From contig AMYZ01000017.1 in NCBI GenBank assembly GCA_000335715.1, forward strand, positions 1-64,000: a stretch of DNA of 64,000 nt, read 5' to 3'. Source of the DNA: a beta proteobacterium L13 (GTDB lineage Bacteria > Pseudomonadota > Gammaproteobacteria > Burkholderiales > Chromobacteriaceae). How positions within the stretch are numbered: the stretch's first letter is position 1; the number at the start of each line of letters is the position of its first letter. Made by a program: the position numbers and the translations under genes. The notes beneath the pieces were generated by a model that saw only the letters and a program-made list of their open reading frames with translations, ran no database searches and was not told the origin of the DNA. Below, one piece after another: positions 51,368 through 59,021 of this stretch.

Positions 51368-52261
51368 CTATGCGGCACGATGCTTACCCAGCTGCGGGGT
51401 AAGCTTGACGGCCCGGCTAGGTGGTGGCGCTGGGGTATCGGTGTCGGCGGCGGGCTCTGGCGGGTAGAACTCTTCCAGCACGTGCACGCTGTCTTCTTCG
51501 GTCTCCTCAAACTGGCCATTCCCCAGCAGCTGTAGGGCGGTGGCTTCAAGCTGGGCTCGATCGAGACCTGCGGCGAATGCATCAGCAGCATCCGCGCGGG
51601 CTTGGGCGACCACAGCATTCAGGTCGGCCTCGTCACGCAGGGTCAGGTCGACGTAATAGACCGGGGTGCGATACGACTGCGTGGTGGACTTGGCGCGCAG
51701 GCGCAGCATCAGCGGTAGGTAGTGGGTGAGCCCGCCGCTGAGTGCTTCGAAGTAACGCAGCCGGGCGGCCAAGGTACGCACCGAGTTGTAGCCGGTGGTG
51801 CGGAAGATGAAGGTACCGAGCGCGTCCTGTTGCCCATCTACCTGCACGTTCAGCCGGCCATAGAGTTTGCAGCCCACTTCTTTGGCGTACAGACAACGGT
51901 CTGGCCCGGTGCACTTCACGTCTTCGGGACCTTCTTTGCGGTACAGCTTGGCGCTTTCGCCATTGCCCACGCACAACGGGCGACCGGTGGCACGATCGAA
52001 GGCGCAGTATTCGGCACGCAGGTTCAGCTCGCTGCTGTTGAACAGGGTACGTACCGGAATGGCGCGGATCTTGCCGTTGTTGGCTTGGTCGGCCAATGGT
52101 TGGTGCAGCGGGTGCAGCAGCCAGCCGTCGCGGTTTTGTACCTGGGTGGTAAGGGTGAAGCTGTCGTCTTTCTCCGGCAGCCACTTGTCGTTCTTTTGTA
52201 CCAGCTTGCCAATGCTGATGCGCCCGATCACGGGCGGGGTGATGGCGAGGCCTTTGATCAT
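51368..52261 (-). CDS. Mobile-element protein of the hydrolase or metal-binding type
   Basis: 297 residues. Contains a cluster of cysteines in the middle (EYCAFD, PLCVGNGES, VKCTGPDRCLYAKEVGCKLYG) that could bind a metal, then YYVDLTLRDE and an acidic, proline-rich tail. Similar genes sit next to YqaJ/Exo-type recombinases in integrative elements. Its start overlaps the YqaJ stop by four bases. Probably a DNA-metabolism partner of the exonuclease; the exact role is unknown. Confidence 0.6.
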   Translation of the reverse strand: MIKGLAITPPVIGRISIGKLVQKNDKWLPEKDDSFTLTTQVQNRDGWLLHPLHQPLADQANNGKIRAIPVRTLFNSSELNLRAEYCAFDRATGRPLCVGNGESAKLYRKEGPEDVKCTGPDRCLYAKEVGCKLYGRLNVQVDGQQDALGTFIFRTTGYNSVRTLAARLRYFEALSGGLTHYLPLMLRLRAKSTTQSYRTPVYYVDLTLRDEADLNAVVAQARADAADAFAAGLDRAQLEATALQLLGNGQFEETEEDSVHVLEEFYPPEPAADTDTPAPPPSRAVKLTPQLGKHRAA

Positions 52262-53241
52262 GCTGCGCTCCTTGCGGTGTGAATGAGAAAGCGCCGGCTC
52301 CCTTCGACGGTTTTGCTGTATTGCGGCAGCAGGTCGGGGTAATCGGCGCTGAGTTTGTCCAGGTCGGGGCTGGTGCGGTCTTTGGTTTTCTTCCAGCTGA
52401 CTTTGCCGTCGGCAAACACGGCGGCACTGGCGGTACCGAGGATGTTTTGCAGCTGCTGGCGGGTTTGCGCTTCCAGCAGGCTGAGGTCGTCTTGTTTGGC
52501 ACGCAGGGCAAGCAAGGTGCTAAACAGGCTGTTGGCTTCCATCGACTCGGACAGGTCCAGGGTGATGCCTTGGTCGCGGGGGAACATCCAGCTCAGCGAC
52601 CTACCCGCGTCGTCTGAGCCATCGGGCGATGGCTGCTGGTCTTGGGTGACCTGTTGCCAGAAACCGTCTTCGCGTTCGCACAGGTCCAGGATCTTGTCGT
52701 CGTCGCGTTCAATGCGATAAATGCGGAAGTCCTGCCCCCCTATCAGTACGGCCACGTCAGCCCAGTCCAGCCCGGTGACGGCCAACTGGTGCAGTACCTG
52801 GCACTGGTAGGCGACGGGAATGCCCTCTTCCCACTGCGGCGCACTGTGGTAGCTGGCGGTCTTGATTTCCAGGATCCCATTACCGTCGCGCCCGCAGCGT
52901 ACTTCACGGTCCAGGTTGGCCAGCATGTGCTGGTGCTGTGGGCTTTGCAGCACCGCGTTCACCCGCCGTACCTTGCGCCCGGTTTGCTCGGCGTATACGG
53001 TGGCGAGTACCGGCTCCAGCATGGTGCCCCAGAACACCGGGGCTTTATCAGACAGGTCTTCTGCCGGTTTGCGACCAGTTTTTTCGAGCCAGAGCGACAG
53101 CGCGCTCTTATAAGGGGATAGCCCGACGGCAGCCGCTGCATCGGACGAACCAATGCCCAGTTGGCGCAGCTGCAGCCATTGTTCACGCGGCAGATTGAGG
53201 GTGGATGCCAGGCGTTTGGCCTGGCCGTAGCGTTCACGCAT
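52258..53241 (-). CDS. YqaJ-family viral recombinase exonuclease
   Basis: 327 residues from the ATG at 53241 (GGAGG five bases upstream). YqaJ-type restriction-endonuclease fold: LRQLGIGSSDAAAAVGLSPYKSAL, LWLEKTGRK, FWGTMLEPVLATVYAEQTG (catalytic Glu), ANLDREV, GILEIKTASY (Glu-x-Lys) and VAYQCQVLHQLAVTG (Gln motif). All catalytic elements are present, so a 5'-3' exonuclease of lambda-Exo type used in phage- or ICE-borne homologous recombination is likely. No single-strand annealing protein is recognised beside it. Part of the DUF932/DUF3768 cassette. Confidence 0.9.
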   Translation of the reverse strand: MRERYGQAKRLASTLNLPREQWLQLRQLGIGSSDAAAAVGLSPYKSALSLWLEKTGRKPAEDLSDKAPVFWGTMLEPVLATVYAEQTGRKVRRVNAVLQSPQHQHMLANLDREVRCGRDGNGILEIKTASYHSAPQWEEGIPVAYQCQVLHQLAVTGLDWADVAVLIGGQDFRIYRIERDDDKILDLCEREDGFWQQVTQDQQPSPDGSDDAGRSLSWMFPRDQGITLDLSESMEANSLFSTLLALRAKQDDLSLLEAQTRQQLQNILGTASAAVFADGKVSWKKTKDRTSPDLDKLSADYPDLLPQYSKTVEGSRRFLIHTARSAA

Positions 53242-53310
53242 AGAAACCTCCAAAAGCACAAAGCCCGGGCTGGCAGTGCCAGACCGGGCTATCGGTTTGA
53301 GTAAAAGGGT

Positions 53311-53655
53311 TTAGTACTCTGCGGCCAACATCACCGTCATCACGCGGTGGGTTAGTACAGGGTTGGCCGCATCTGCAGAGTGGTGCTGCAGCGTGGGGTC
53401 GTAGTAGTCGATCTTGCAGAACACCTGCACACCATCGACTTCGACCGCGACAAAGTCGTGTTCACCGTAGGGGTCGTTGTCGGGGGTGAAGTCGTTGAAA
53501 TGGCGGATAGCGAGCAACAAGGCGGCTTGCTGTTCACCGGGCAGGGTTTGAAAGCCGACAGTAAGCAGCACCTGGCCACCGGCAAACTGGGTACGCAGGG
53601 CGTCGTTCAGTTGCTGGATACGTAGGGTTTTAGGGAAGACAGCGAGATGGGACAT
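53311..53655 (-). CDS. DUF3768 family protein
   Basis: 114 residues from the ATG at 53655 (AAGGAG upstream). DUF3768 signature: IQQLNDALRTQF, LTVGFQTLPGEQQAALLLAIRHFNDFTPDNDPYGEHDFVAVEVDG and VFCKIDYYDPTLQHHS. Small protein of plasmids and integrative elements with unknown function. Two exact copies of the dispersed word lie at its 3' end (53320 inverted, 53362 direct), the last exact copies in the window. Confidence 0.85.
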   Translation of the reverse strand: MSHLAVFPKTLRIQQLNDALRTQFAGGQVLLTVGFQTLPGEQQAALLLAIRHFNDFTPDNDPYGEHDFVAVEVDGVQVFCKIDYYDPTLQHHSADAANPVLTHRVMTVMLAAEY

Positions 53656-53738
53656 GGCAAGCTCCTTAGCCGCCGCCACGCCCGCACGCGCGAGCGCAGC
53701 AGACAGATGGGGTAAAGAGAGATCAGAACGGAGTGTGC

Positions 53739-54695
53739 TCAGTCCAGCAGCACCAGGGCTTTATCCAACGCCTTTTGCTTGAGTTGGGCCCCTTGGCCAA
53801 ACCAGGCCGAATCCAGACGGTAGTCCTGATTACGCGCACGGCGGCGATGATCGACGTATTCAGTCACCGCATTCACCAGCCCCCAGGCAGTGCCACGGGT
53901 ACCGGTCAACATCGAACCCATGCCAGCACCGCTATACAGCATGGTGAGCTGCTGCATGGCACGCGATAAGGCCGGGTCTTCCTGCTGCGGTAACAGTGGC
54001 TCGTCCAGCACCTCAGCAAAAAAGGCCCTGGCCTCTTCTGGTGACACCGTGCGTTTGCTGAGTTGGCGGATGTTGGCCATAAAAGCCTCCCAGCCAGACA
54101 AACCAATACCGAGCGCGTCTTTGACCGAACGCGGGTCAAACACCGTAGAGTGCGGCACCTTGACCACCCCCTGGCTATCCCCCACCGCGATCTGCAGCGT
54201 GTTATTGCACACCACCCGTACTGAGGTGAACTGTGCCGTAGTGCACAGCGTGCCATCGCAGCTGGTGGCCAACAGCAAATAAGCCTTCACCTTATCGCCA
54301 CTGCGCACCAGTGTTTCTTGCCCAGTTCTGGCCAAGGCCCACAGCTTTTTACCGCCCTTCAGCACCCCTGCAGTCTCCAGCTCGAAACCACCGGCATGCA
54401 CCAGGTCGTTGTAGAAATGCAGAACTTCGTGGGGCTGAACCACCTTGTAGCGCGGCGATACGACCGATAGCGGCGCCAGCGTATCCGAACGGTATAATAC
54501 TTTCGCATCACGATGCATGCGGATATGCATGCCGTCCGGCGAGACATTGAACAGCACATCGCTTTGCTCGATGGTCCAGTTCATGCCGGCTTCGTGCAGC
54601 CAGACATCAATCGGCTGTTGTTCGGTCAACTGGTTACCCAGGCCATGCCAAGGGGTAGCACCAACATACGCCATGGTTTCAACAAGATGTGACAT
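53739..54695 (-). CDS. DUF932 family protein of mobile elements
   Basis: 318 residues starting MSHLVETMAYVGATPWHGLG, the typical DUF932 opening, with SPRYKVVQPHEVLHFYNDLV and TSVRVVCNNTLQIAV. DUF932 proteins (phage/plasmid-like protein TIGR03299) occur in plasmids and ICEs; their role is unknown. AGGAGG lies four bases before the ATG. First gene of the minus-strand cassette with DUF3768, YqaJ, the metal-binding-type protein and the GTPase. Divergent from the AT-rich block, separated by only 34 bases. Confidence 0.85.
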   Translation of the reverse strand: MSHLVETMAYVGATPWHGLGNQLTEQQPIDVWLHEAGMNWTIEQSDVLFNVSPDGMHIRMHRDAKVLYRSDTLAPLSVVSPRYKVVQPHEVLHFYNDLVHAGGFELETAGVLKGGKKLWALARTGQETLVRSGDKVKAYLLLATSCDGTLCTTAQFTSVRVVCNNTLQIAVGDSQGVVKVPHSTVFDPRSVKDALGIGLSGWEAFMANIRQLSKRTVSPEEARAFFAEVLDEPLLPQQEDPALSRAMQQLTMLYSGAGMGSMLTGTRGTAWGLVNAVTEYVDHRRRARNQDYRLDSAWFGQGAQLKQKALDKALVLLD

Positions 54696-54729
54696 ATAAC
54701 CTCCTGTGGTTTGAACTCATAAAAGGTAT

Positions 54730-55416
54730 ATGTGCACTTATTATTTTAGGAACAGCATGTTTTTCAAAATAGCCCACCCCGAGAACTCAACAGAATACAT
54801 TGACAACATGAGGCTTGGAGAATGTGTGATGATGATTGCTGCAAAAAGGCACAACATTAAGCTGGGAATTAATAACGCCCCATATCCCCACTTTGGCAAT
54901 ATGAACCCTGCTCATTACGATTATTTTTCAAGACGAATAGAAGAAGAGTGCCAAAAACGAAAACTTACTCCTCCAAACCTTACAGTACCGGGTACTGTTT
55001 TTGACCTGAGCTGGATTGATGAAAGTCCCGAGACGCTAAGGTTTGTCAAAGCAGCATTTAACAAACCAGAGATCATAATATCAAGATTAGAACCAACCTC
55101 ACTCACAGAGAAAAACATAAAATACTGGGCACCCACACCGCCCATATTAAGTGATTTTCCTGAAGTCACACAGTTCAAAAAATGTAAAAGACAGTTCATA
55201 AAACTTGAAGGGATGCAGTCAAATTTAGAGCTCATCGCCGCTAATTTTCTTAGCCTAACATTATCACCTCGCCATATATCCAGCATTATCAAACTAACCA
55301 GGACGGCACTCCATCTCAAGAATGATGTAGACCCGGTAGTAAGTGCTCTTGGCATTAGCACACCCATGAGTGCAGTGATAGCTTGGGCAGAAAAAAAGGC
55401 ATCGATCCTCGTGTAA
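54730..55416 (+). CDS. Unknown AT-rich gene, N-terminal part of an apparent frameshifted protein
   Basis: 228 residues, unrecognised; the ATG at 54757 with AGGA just upstream is an alternative start. The last ~25 residues (DPVVSALGISTPMSAVIAWAEK) match the start of the protein encoded at 56027 (DPIIKALGSKTPMKAILAWAK). That paralogue continues with sequence found here only in the next frame (55383-55877). So this frame and the next together correspond to one protein of roughly 380 residues. The switch point is A AAA AAG at 55392-55398, in phase for a -1 slip. The block is strongly AT-rich and lacks the dispersed word: likely recent transfer. Confidence 0.55.
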   Translation: MCTYYFRNSMFFKIAHPENSTEYIDNMRLGECVMMIAAKRHNIKLGINNAPYPHFGNMNPAHYDYFSRRIEEECQKRKLTPPNLTVPGTVFDLSWIDESPETLRFVKAAFNKPEIIISRLEPTSLTEKNIKYWAPTPPILSDFPEVTQFKKCKRQFIKLEGMQSNLELIAANFLSLTLSPRHISSIIKLTRTALHLKNDVDPVVSALGISTPMSAVIAWAEKKASILV

Positions 55417-55877
55417 TTACGCACCTAGAGCAGACAATAAAAGTCAACAAGAGACTACTCAGCAATGCCGTAAAGCGATACTGCATTAATACATTGGAAA
55501 ATGAAACAAAGGGTACGTTTCGAGACCCAATAGAGATTGCAAAAAAAATTCGAACCCACTATCAAAACGGCAAAAAAGTCACAGAAGGAAGAAGCATTAA
55601 AGATCACCCACCAATAACAATAGTACTAAGCAAAGAAATATATGAAAAGCTAGAAAATCACAAGAAAGACAAGAATATTACACACACAGAATTGATGGAG
55701 AGCTTACTAATTAAACATTTCGAAAAGATTTATCCAAAAAACTACGCTAACAAAGAAAAGTCTCCCACCATCAAAAATCCGCAAGACTCAAAAACACTTT
55801 CCGCCATGGCGCCAGCAAACCCACCTGAATTGGGCCGGCAATCAATGCCAGTTCAAACAATGAAAGCGGATGACTAA
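55383..55877 (+). CDS. C-terminal part of the frameshifted protein, ribbon-helix-helix-like
   Basis: The frame opens at a TTG inside the preceding gene without a clear ribosome-binding site, so it is probably reached by a -1 shift rather than by its own start. DPIEIAKKIRTHYQNGKK aligns with SPIDIAKKIKHHYQNSKK of the protein at 56027. It then carries ITIVLSKEIYEKLENHKK and ITHTELMESLLIKHFEK, which has the strand-helix-helix pattern of CopG/Arc-type ribbon-helix-helix DNA binders. The C-terminal 40 residues are proline-rich and disordered-looking. Confidence 0.5.
   Translation: MGRKKGIDPRVITHLEQTIKVNKRLLSNAVKRYCINTLENETKGTFRDPIEIAKKIRTHYQNGKKVTEGRSIKDHPPITIVLSKEIYEKLENHKKDKNITHTELMESLLIKHFEKIYPKNYANKEKSPTIKNPQDSKTLSAMAPANPPELGRQSMPVQTMKADD
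55392..55398 (+). promoter_or_regulatory. Candidate -1 ribosomal frameshift site
   Basis: A AAA AAG in the phase of the upstream frame (GAA AAA AAG), the same slippery heptamer as in dnaX. A one-base backward slip joins the frame starting at 54730 to the frame ending at 55877, reproducing the continuity seen in the paralogue at 56027. I see no strong stimulatory stem or upstream Shine-Dalgarno-like element, so a plain mutation or homopolymer error is not excluded. Confidence 0.45.
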
Positions 55878-56026
55878 GATGCACATAATTGATTAAAAAA
55901 TTCCTTTGCAAAGCAAATATGACTTATTAAAGTTTAATATTAGCAAAATGAGCCAATACTAGCCTATACCAATGTAAAAACCACACTCACACGTTAGATA
56001 ATAAACACAGAAAGAATAGAAACATT

Positions 56027-56563
56027 ATGGAAACGAGTAAAGCGCCCCAAAAAGACAAGGATCCAATTATCAAAGCTCTAGGCAGCAAGACACCGATGAA
56101 AGCAATACTAGCCTGGGCAAAAACTCATAAAATTAACGACAGTGTAAATGACAGTTTTAGCCCCTGGGTGGGCGAAGGAAAACCAGATTCATCTGACACC
56201 ATCAAGATGATGGCAATAAATTCAATCTACCTGCATCACAAAAGTTCGTTCAACAGCCCAATTGATATAGCAAAGAAAATTAAGCACCACTATCAAAACA
56301 GTAAGAAAATGCTGGACGGAAGGCTTGTTTCCGAAGGAAAATTAATTAGAATATACCTAAAAAAAGAAGTGCGACAACAGCTAGAAAAGCACAAGAAACA
56401 CACAGAAATATCCCACTCAGACCTACTAGAAGATTTATTGAAAGCATATTTCGATGAGGTAGAATCAAATAACAATAGCACAAGCAGCAATTTCAAAGCC
56501 ATAATGGAGAAAACTTTCCCAGACTTCAACATACCCACACCAGACATGACAACTAAAAAATAA
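56027..56563 (+). CDS. Ribbon-helix-helix-like protein, paralogue of the preceding frameshifted gene
   Basis: 178 residues. DPIIKALGSKTPMKAILAWAKTH and SPIDIAKKIKHHYQNSKK correspond to the end of the frame at 54730 and the middle of the frame at 55383. The C-terminal IRIYLKKEVRQQLEKHKK and ISHSDLLEDLLKAYFDEV resemble a ribbon-helix-helix DNA-binding fold. It lacks the ~200-residue N-terminal region of its neighbour. Same AT-rich composition. Likely a DNA-binding regulator or partition-type protein of a mobile element (inference); no known family is recognised. Confidence 0.6.
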   Translation: METSKAPQKDKDPIIKALGSKTPMKAILAWAKTHKINDSVNDSFSPWVGEGKPDSSDTIKMMAINSIYLHHKSSFNSPIDIAKKIKHHYQNSKKMLDGRLVSEGKLIRIYLKKEVRQQLEKHKKHTEISHSDLLEDLLKAYFDEVESNNNSTSSNFKAIMEKTFPDFNIPTPDMTTKK

Positions 56564-56672
56564 ATATCTCAGTGCAATCCCAAAAATTCACTCAATACCT
56601 AGAAAATAAACATTGCATTGCAAAAGTAGAAAATTTCATACATAGTAAAAGTATAAAACCACCCAACCGCAA

Positions 56673-56712
56673 AAGAGTGCGGTGTTAGTTAAGCGACTAA
56701 CACCGCACTCTT
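56673..56712. terminator. Bidirectional terminator between convergent genes
   Basis: Perfect 17-base inverted repeat (AAGAGTGCGGTGTTAGT and its complement) with loop TAAGCG, between the convergent genes ending at 56563 (+) and 56714 (-). Confidence 0.8.
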
Positions 56713-56713
56713 C

Positions 56714-57403
56714 TTACAAGCGACTTACTCCAAAATTATGCTGGCTATCATTGATATCTTTACTTTGATGCTTGCACAAATAACTAGACCTCTGCAGCAA
56801 GCTTAGTCTCTCCCTATCGGTCATACCTGATACCTTATAGATGCATTCCTTAGGAAAATGGACAAGAGGAAAAGTCATCTCAGCAGGTATGCCTAGCGCA
56901 CTTTGCCATGCTTTAGCAATAAAGCCCGATAGATAATTATTCTGATAGTTCATATCGCCAAGCGACTGAAAGAAGTTTCCATTCATGAGTAGCAAGACAT
57001 GATAGTGAGGCTGCTCTGCATTCACTTGCTCTCTAGCCCAGACATATCTGACAGGACAGCGTGCAACATACTGTGCTGTTTGACTACGTCGCTTATGCTC
57101 TGCTGCTAACTTAGCCTTCAGTGACTTAAAGAAGGCTTCTATCACTCTATTATCGTAAGCTGATTGTCCAATCATCAACATAGGCAAATGCAGGTCTACC
57201 CTGACAGCAAAGACTTTCTTGCAATCCGCTATTGCACGGTCAACTGTAGCAATGAGTCTATCTAAGTATTCAACCACATAAGGCGCATGCATTGGCATAA
57301 GTGGAACATCACGATAATTGAGCTCAGATATCAGCTTCTGGTGTCTGTGATTGGGTCTAGTGGCATAAGATGCAGTACTGATTGGTATAGAAATTGAGTT
57401 CAT
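56714..57403 (-). CDS. Inovirus Gp2/YagK-YfjJ-family protein
   Basis: 229 residues with the YagK/YfjJ C-terminal-domain pattern: VRVDLHLPMLMI, FFKSLKAKLAAEHKRR, YVWAREQVNAEQPHYHVLLLMNG, and SYLCKHQSKDIND. The HYHVLLLMN segment recalls the metal-binding histidines of HUH-type replication initiators. Such proteins occur in inoviruses and P4-like satellites and may start rolling-circle replication (inference). It accompanies AlpA upstream, a pairing common in satellite prophages. AT-rich composition. Confidence 0.75.
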   Translation of the reverse strand: MNSISIPISTASYATRPNHRHQKLISELNYRDVPLMPMHAPYVVEYLDRLIATVDRAIADCKKVFAVRVDLHLPMLMIGQSAYDNRVIEAFFKSLKAKLAAEHKRRSQTAQYVARCPVRYVWAREQVNAEQPHYHVLLLMNGNFFQSLGDMNYQNNYLSGFIAKAWQSALGIPAEMTFPLVHFPKECIYKVSGMTDRERLSLLQRSSYLCKHQSKDINDSQHNFGVSRL

Positions 57404-57606
57404 TACTCAGTTCATCCTGTTTATATTTAGTTCATGCAAAGTCAATTAAATCTATCTAAATCTATATTACCATTTACCTTGCAAATAATTCTCATTGCAA
57501 CTTCCAAAATGGAAAATGCCACCGAGACAACAGCCGCCTCGATGGCATTTCTTACATAGGAAAGCTAGATTCTTTACTATCGGAAATCCTGCATGTGTCA
57601 GCAGTG

Positions 57607-57783
57607 TTAGCGACATGCCAACTTGGCGGACAACCACTGCTCTACTTCCTCCCTGGACCAGCCTGCGGCCCTAGCCCCTAGCTTGATCTGCTTCGGGAAC
57701 TGGCCATCACTGATGTACTTGTAGATGGTAGAACGGGCCAAACCAGTCATTTCCATGACGGCATTAAGACGAAGAATTTTCAT
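57607..57783 (-). CDS. alpA: AlpA-family excisionase/regulator
   Basis: 58 residues from the ATG at 57783 (MKILRLNAVMEMTGLARSTIYKYI). The MerR-like helix-turn-helix of AlpA proteins is clear, ending GWSREEVEQWLSAKLA. AlpA proteins act as excisionase-like directionality factors or activators of island integrases. Its presence with the Gp2-like gene marks a satellite-phage-type module; the integrase at 22710 is far away, so it may belong to a separate nested element. Confidence 0.85.
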   Translation of the reverse strand: MKILRLNAVMEMTGLARSTIYKYISDGQFPKQIKLGARAAGWSREEVEQWLSAKLACR

Positions 57784-58740
57784 GATGAGATCGCTTGATG
57801 AGTTGCACCAAGCGATCAATGCAGTGCGAAGTTTTTTATCTCTTCGCTAACGCTACCAGGCACAAGACGCTAGGCAGCTACGCCCCAAGCGTAGCTGCAC
57901 AAGGCAAAGGTAGTCACTCGTTGTAGCCACTATCACGGCGTCGATCTACGGCAACCCCAGTAAGTAGGTGCCCATAGGAAAATGCTCCAAAGTTACCCGT
58001 TCAAGCCCCGACTAGGCTGAAATCGTTACAGACCGACCCTGCTCTCATGTACCAGACATTCCGAGCAACACGCGCTGGTTTACTGAGCCTGCAGTGACCT
58101 CCTCCCAACTAACCGAGGGTCAGACTTAGAGATCCCGGGCTTCTGCGCATCATGAGACGACTTCTGAGCACCAGGCTGACATTGCTATACCGGCGTACAT
58201 GTAGCGCTGTAAGTGTGCTGACAGCCCACCTTCTCACCTCGTCTGATCCGGGCATGTCCAGTGTGTCACTGAGACACAAGACTGCCTTACACCCATGCGC
58301 AGTTGCTGAACTAGCCATCAACAAGCCGTTGCCTCTTTGTAGCAGACACAGTTGCAATGCTTCGACACCGCCGCTTACCAAAATGCCTTCAATACAGCGC
58401 GGTACTCGGCTCCAGGCTCTTACGTCATTCCCAGTGGGCAGCCTCAGCTCAGCGTCTTTATCGACACCGGCCGATCGTTGACAGCACATCTGGTCGATGT
58501 GCCATTACAAGCCAGTAGTCGTTCTAGGAACCTGATAGGCGCTACACACAGCTAACCACACGAGGGCAGTCACTCTGCCCTGCGGCAGCATCACCATCAT
58601 AGTGTCAGCCTCTAACAAGCGTGGAACAGGAAGACTTCCATAGCACACCACAGGACACTAGCCGCGCGAAAACAAACATCCGTACCTACTACCTGCCAGC
58701 ACGTAAAGCTGCGAGGTGTATCAACCAGCCGCTATCACGA
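57784..58740. other. Long region without a convincing gene
   Basis: About 950 bases of intermediate GC content. Open frames exist (for example 58352-58555 plus strand and 58109-58489 minus strand) but lack family resemblance, ribosome-binding sites and consistent codon use. A few small hairpins are present, such as GTGTC-N5-GACAC near 58262. It could hold decayed genes or a replication region of the satellite element; I see nothing I can name. Confidence 0.4.
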
Positions 58741-58779
58741 ACAGCCGGGGGGAAATACGGGGGAGGGTACGGGGAGTGC

Positions 58780-58824
58780 GGGGGTACGGGGGTACGGGGG
58801 TACGGGGGTACGGGGGTACGGGGG
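58780..58824. repeat. G-rich tandem repeat (GGGGGTAC)n
   Basis: Five exact head-to-tail copies of the 8-base unit GGGGGTAC, followed by another GGGGG, inside a wider G-rich strand from about 58747 to 58842. The plus strand has many G runs of four to six, so it could form G-quadruplexes. It ends next to a one-mismatch copy of the dispersed word (58841-58850). Confidence 0.85.
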
Positions 58825-58887
58825 TGGCGGGGGGACGGGGGTTGGCCGCGGTGTTTACCCTCACTAAGTGGCTTAGAGGCACCATTT

Positions 58888-58963
58888 GAGTATTACTCGT
58901 TGCAATATTTTAAAATATCGAGTAATACTCGCACGATTCTCGCTGAATTTTTGAGTATTACTC
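58888..58963. promoter_or_regulatory. Three evenly spaced 11-base sites with an AT palindrome: operator or iteron array
   Basis: GAGTATTACTC occurs at 58888-58898 and 58953-58963, and its complement GAGTAATACTC at 58920-58930: three sites at 32- and 33-base spacing, about three helical turns, so all on one face of the DNA. Between the first two lies the 14-base palindrome ATATTTTAAAATAT (58905-58918). The layout suits cooperative binding by a regulator or a replication initiator. Confidence 0.55.
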
Positions 58964-59021
58964 AGCTAATTAAATTACCACAAATAAATGACATTGTCAT
59001 AATGGCAACATTATGACAAAT

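Larger units (their letters stand above)
2440..53371. repeat. Dispersed 10-base word TGCGGCCAAC/GTTGGCCGCA (uptake-sequence-like)
   Basis: Exact copies found by eye start at 2440, 2463, 3347, 3370, 7054, 7759, 8353, 9731, 11394, 12998, 14056, 17457, 18335, 18361, 20249, 20589, 21449, 28579, 34602, 35532, 39129, 42507, 44111, 44727, 48416, 48590, 48971, 53320 and 53362. One-mismatch copies lie at 6476, 11622, 13937, 14038, 18110, 20348, 20950, 23220, 29008, 40596, 41931 and 58841. The bases before GTTGGCCGCA are often AG or AAG. Copies occur in both orientations, in genes and between them. Closely spaced inverted pairs at 2440/2463, 3347/3370 and 18335/18361 can form hairpins. A random GC-rich sequence of this size should hold well under one copy by a rough base-composition estimate. 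Confidence 0.85.

Noticed and set aside
2440-53371. The dispersed word being the Neisseria or Pasteurellaceae uptake sequence
   Set aside because: It lacks the GCCGTCTGAA/CTG core and the AAGTGCGGT/ACAAGCGGT core, so it is not one of those dialects.
58109-58489. Minus-strand 126-codon frame
   Set aside because: No ribosome-binding site, no family resemblance and equally open frames on the other strand; treated as chance.
57784-58740. Retron or other reverse-transcriptase-linked ncRNA in the gene-poor stretch
   Set aside because: No reverse transcriptase gene is nearby, and no long stem flanked by inverted repeats of the msr/msd type is visible.
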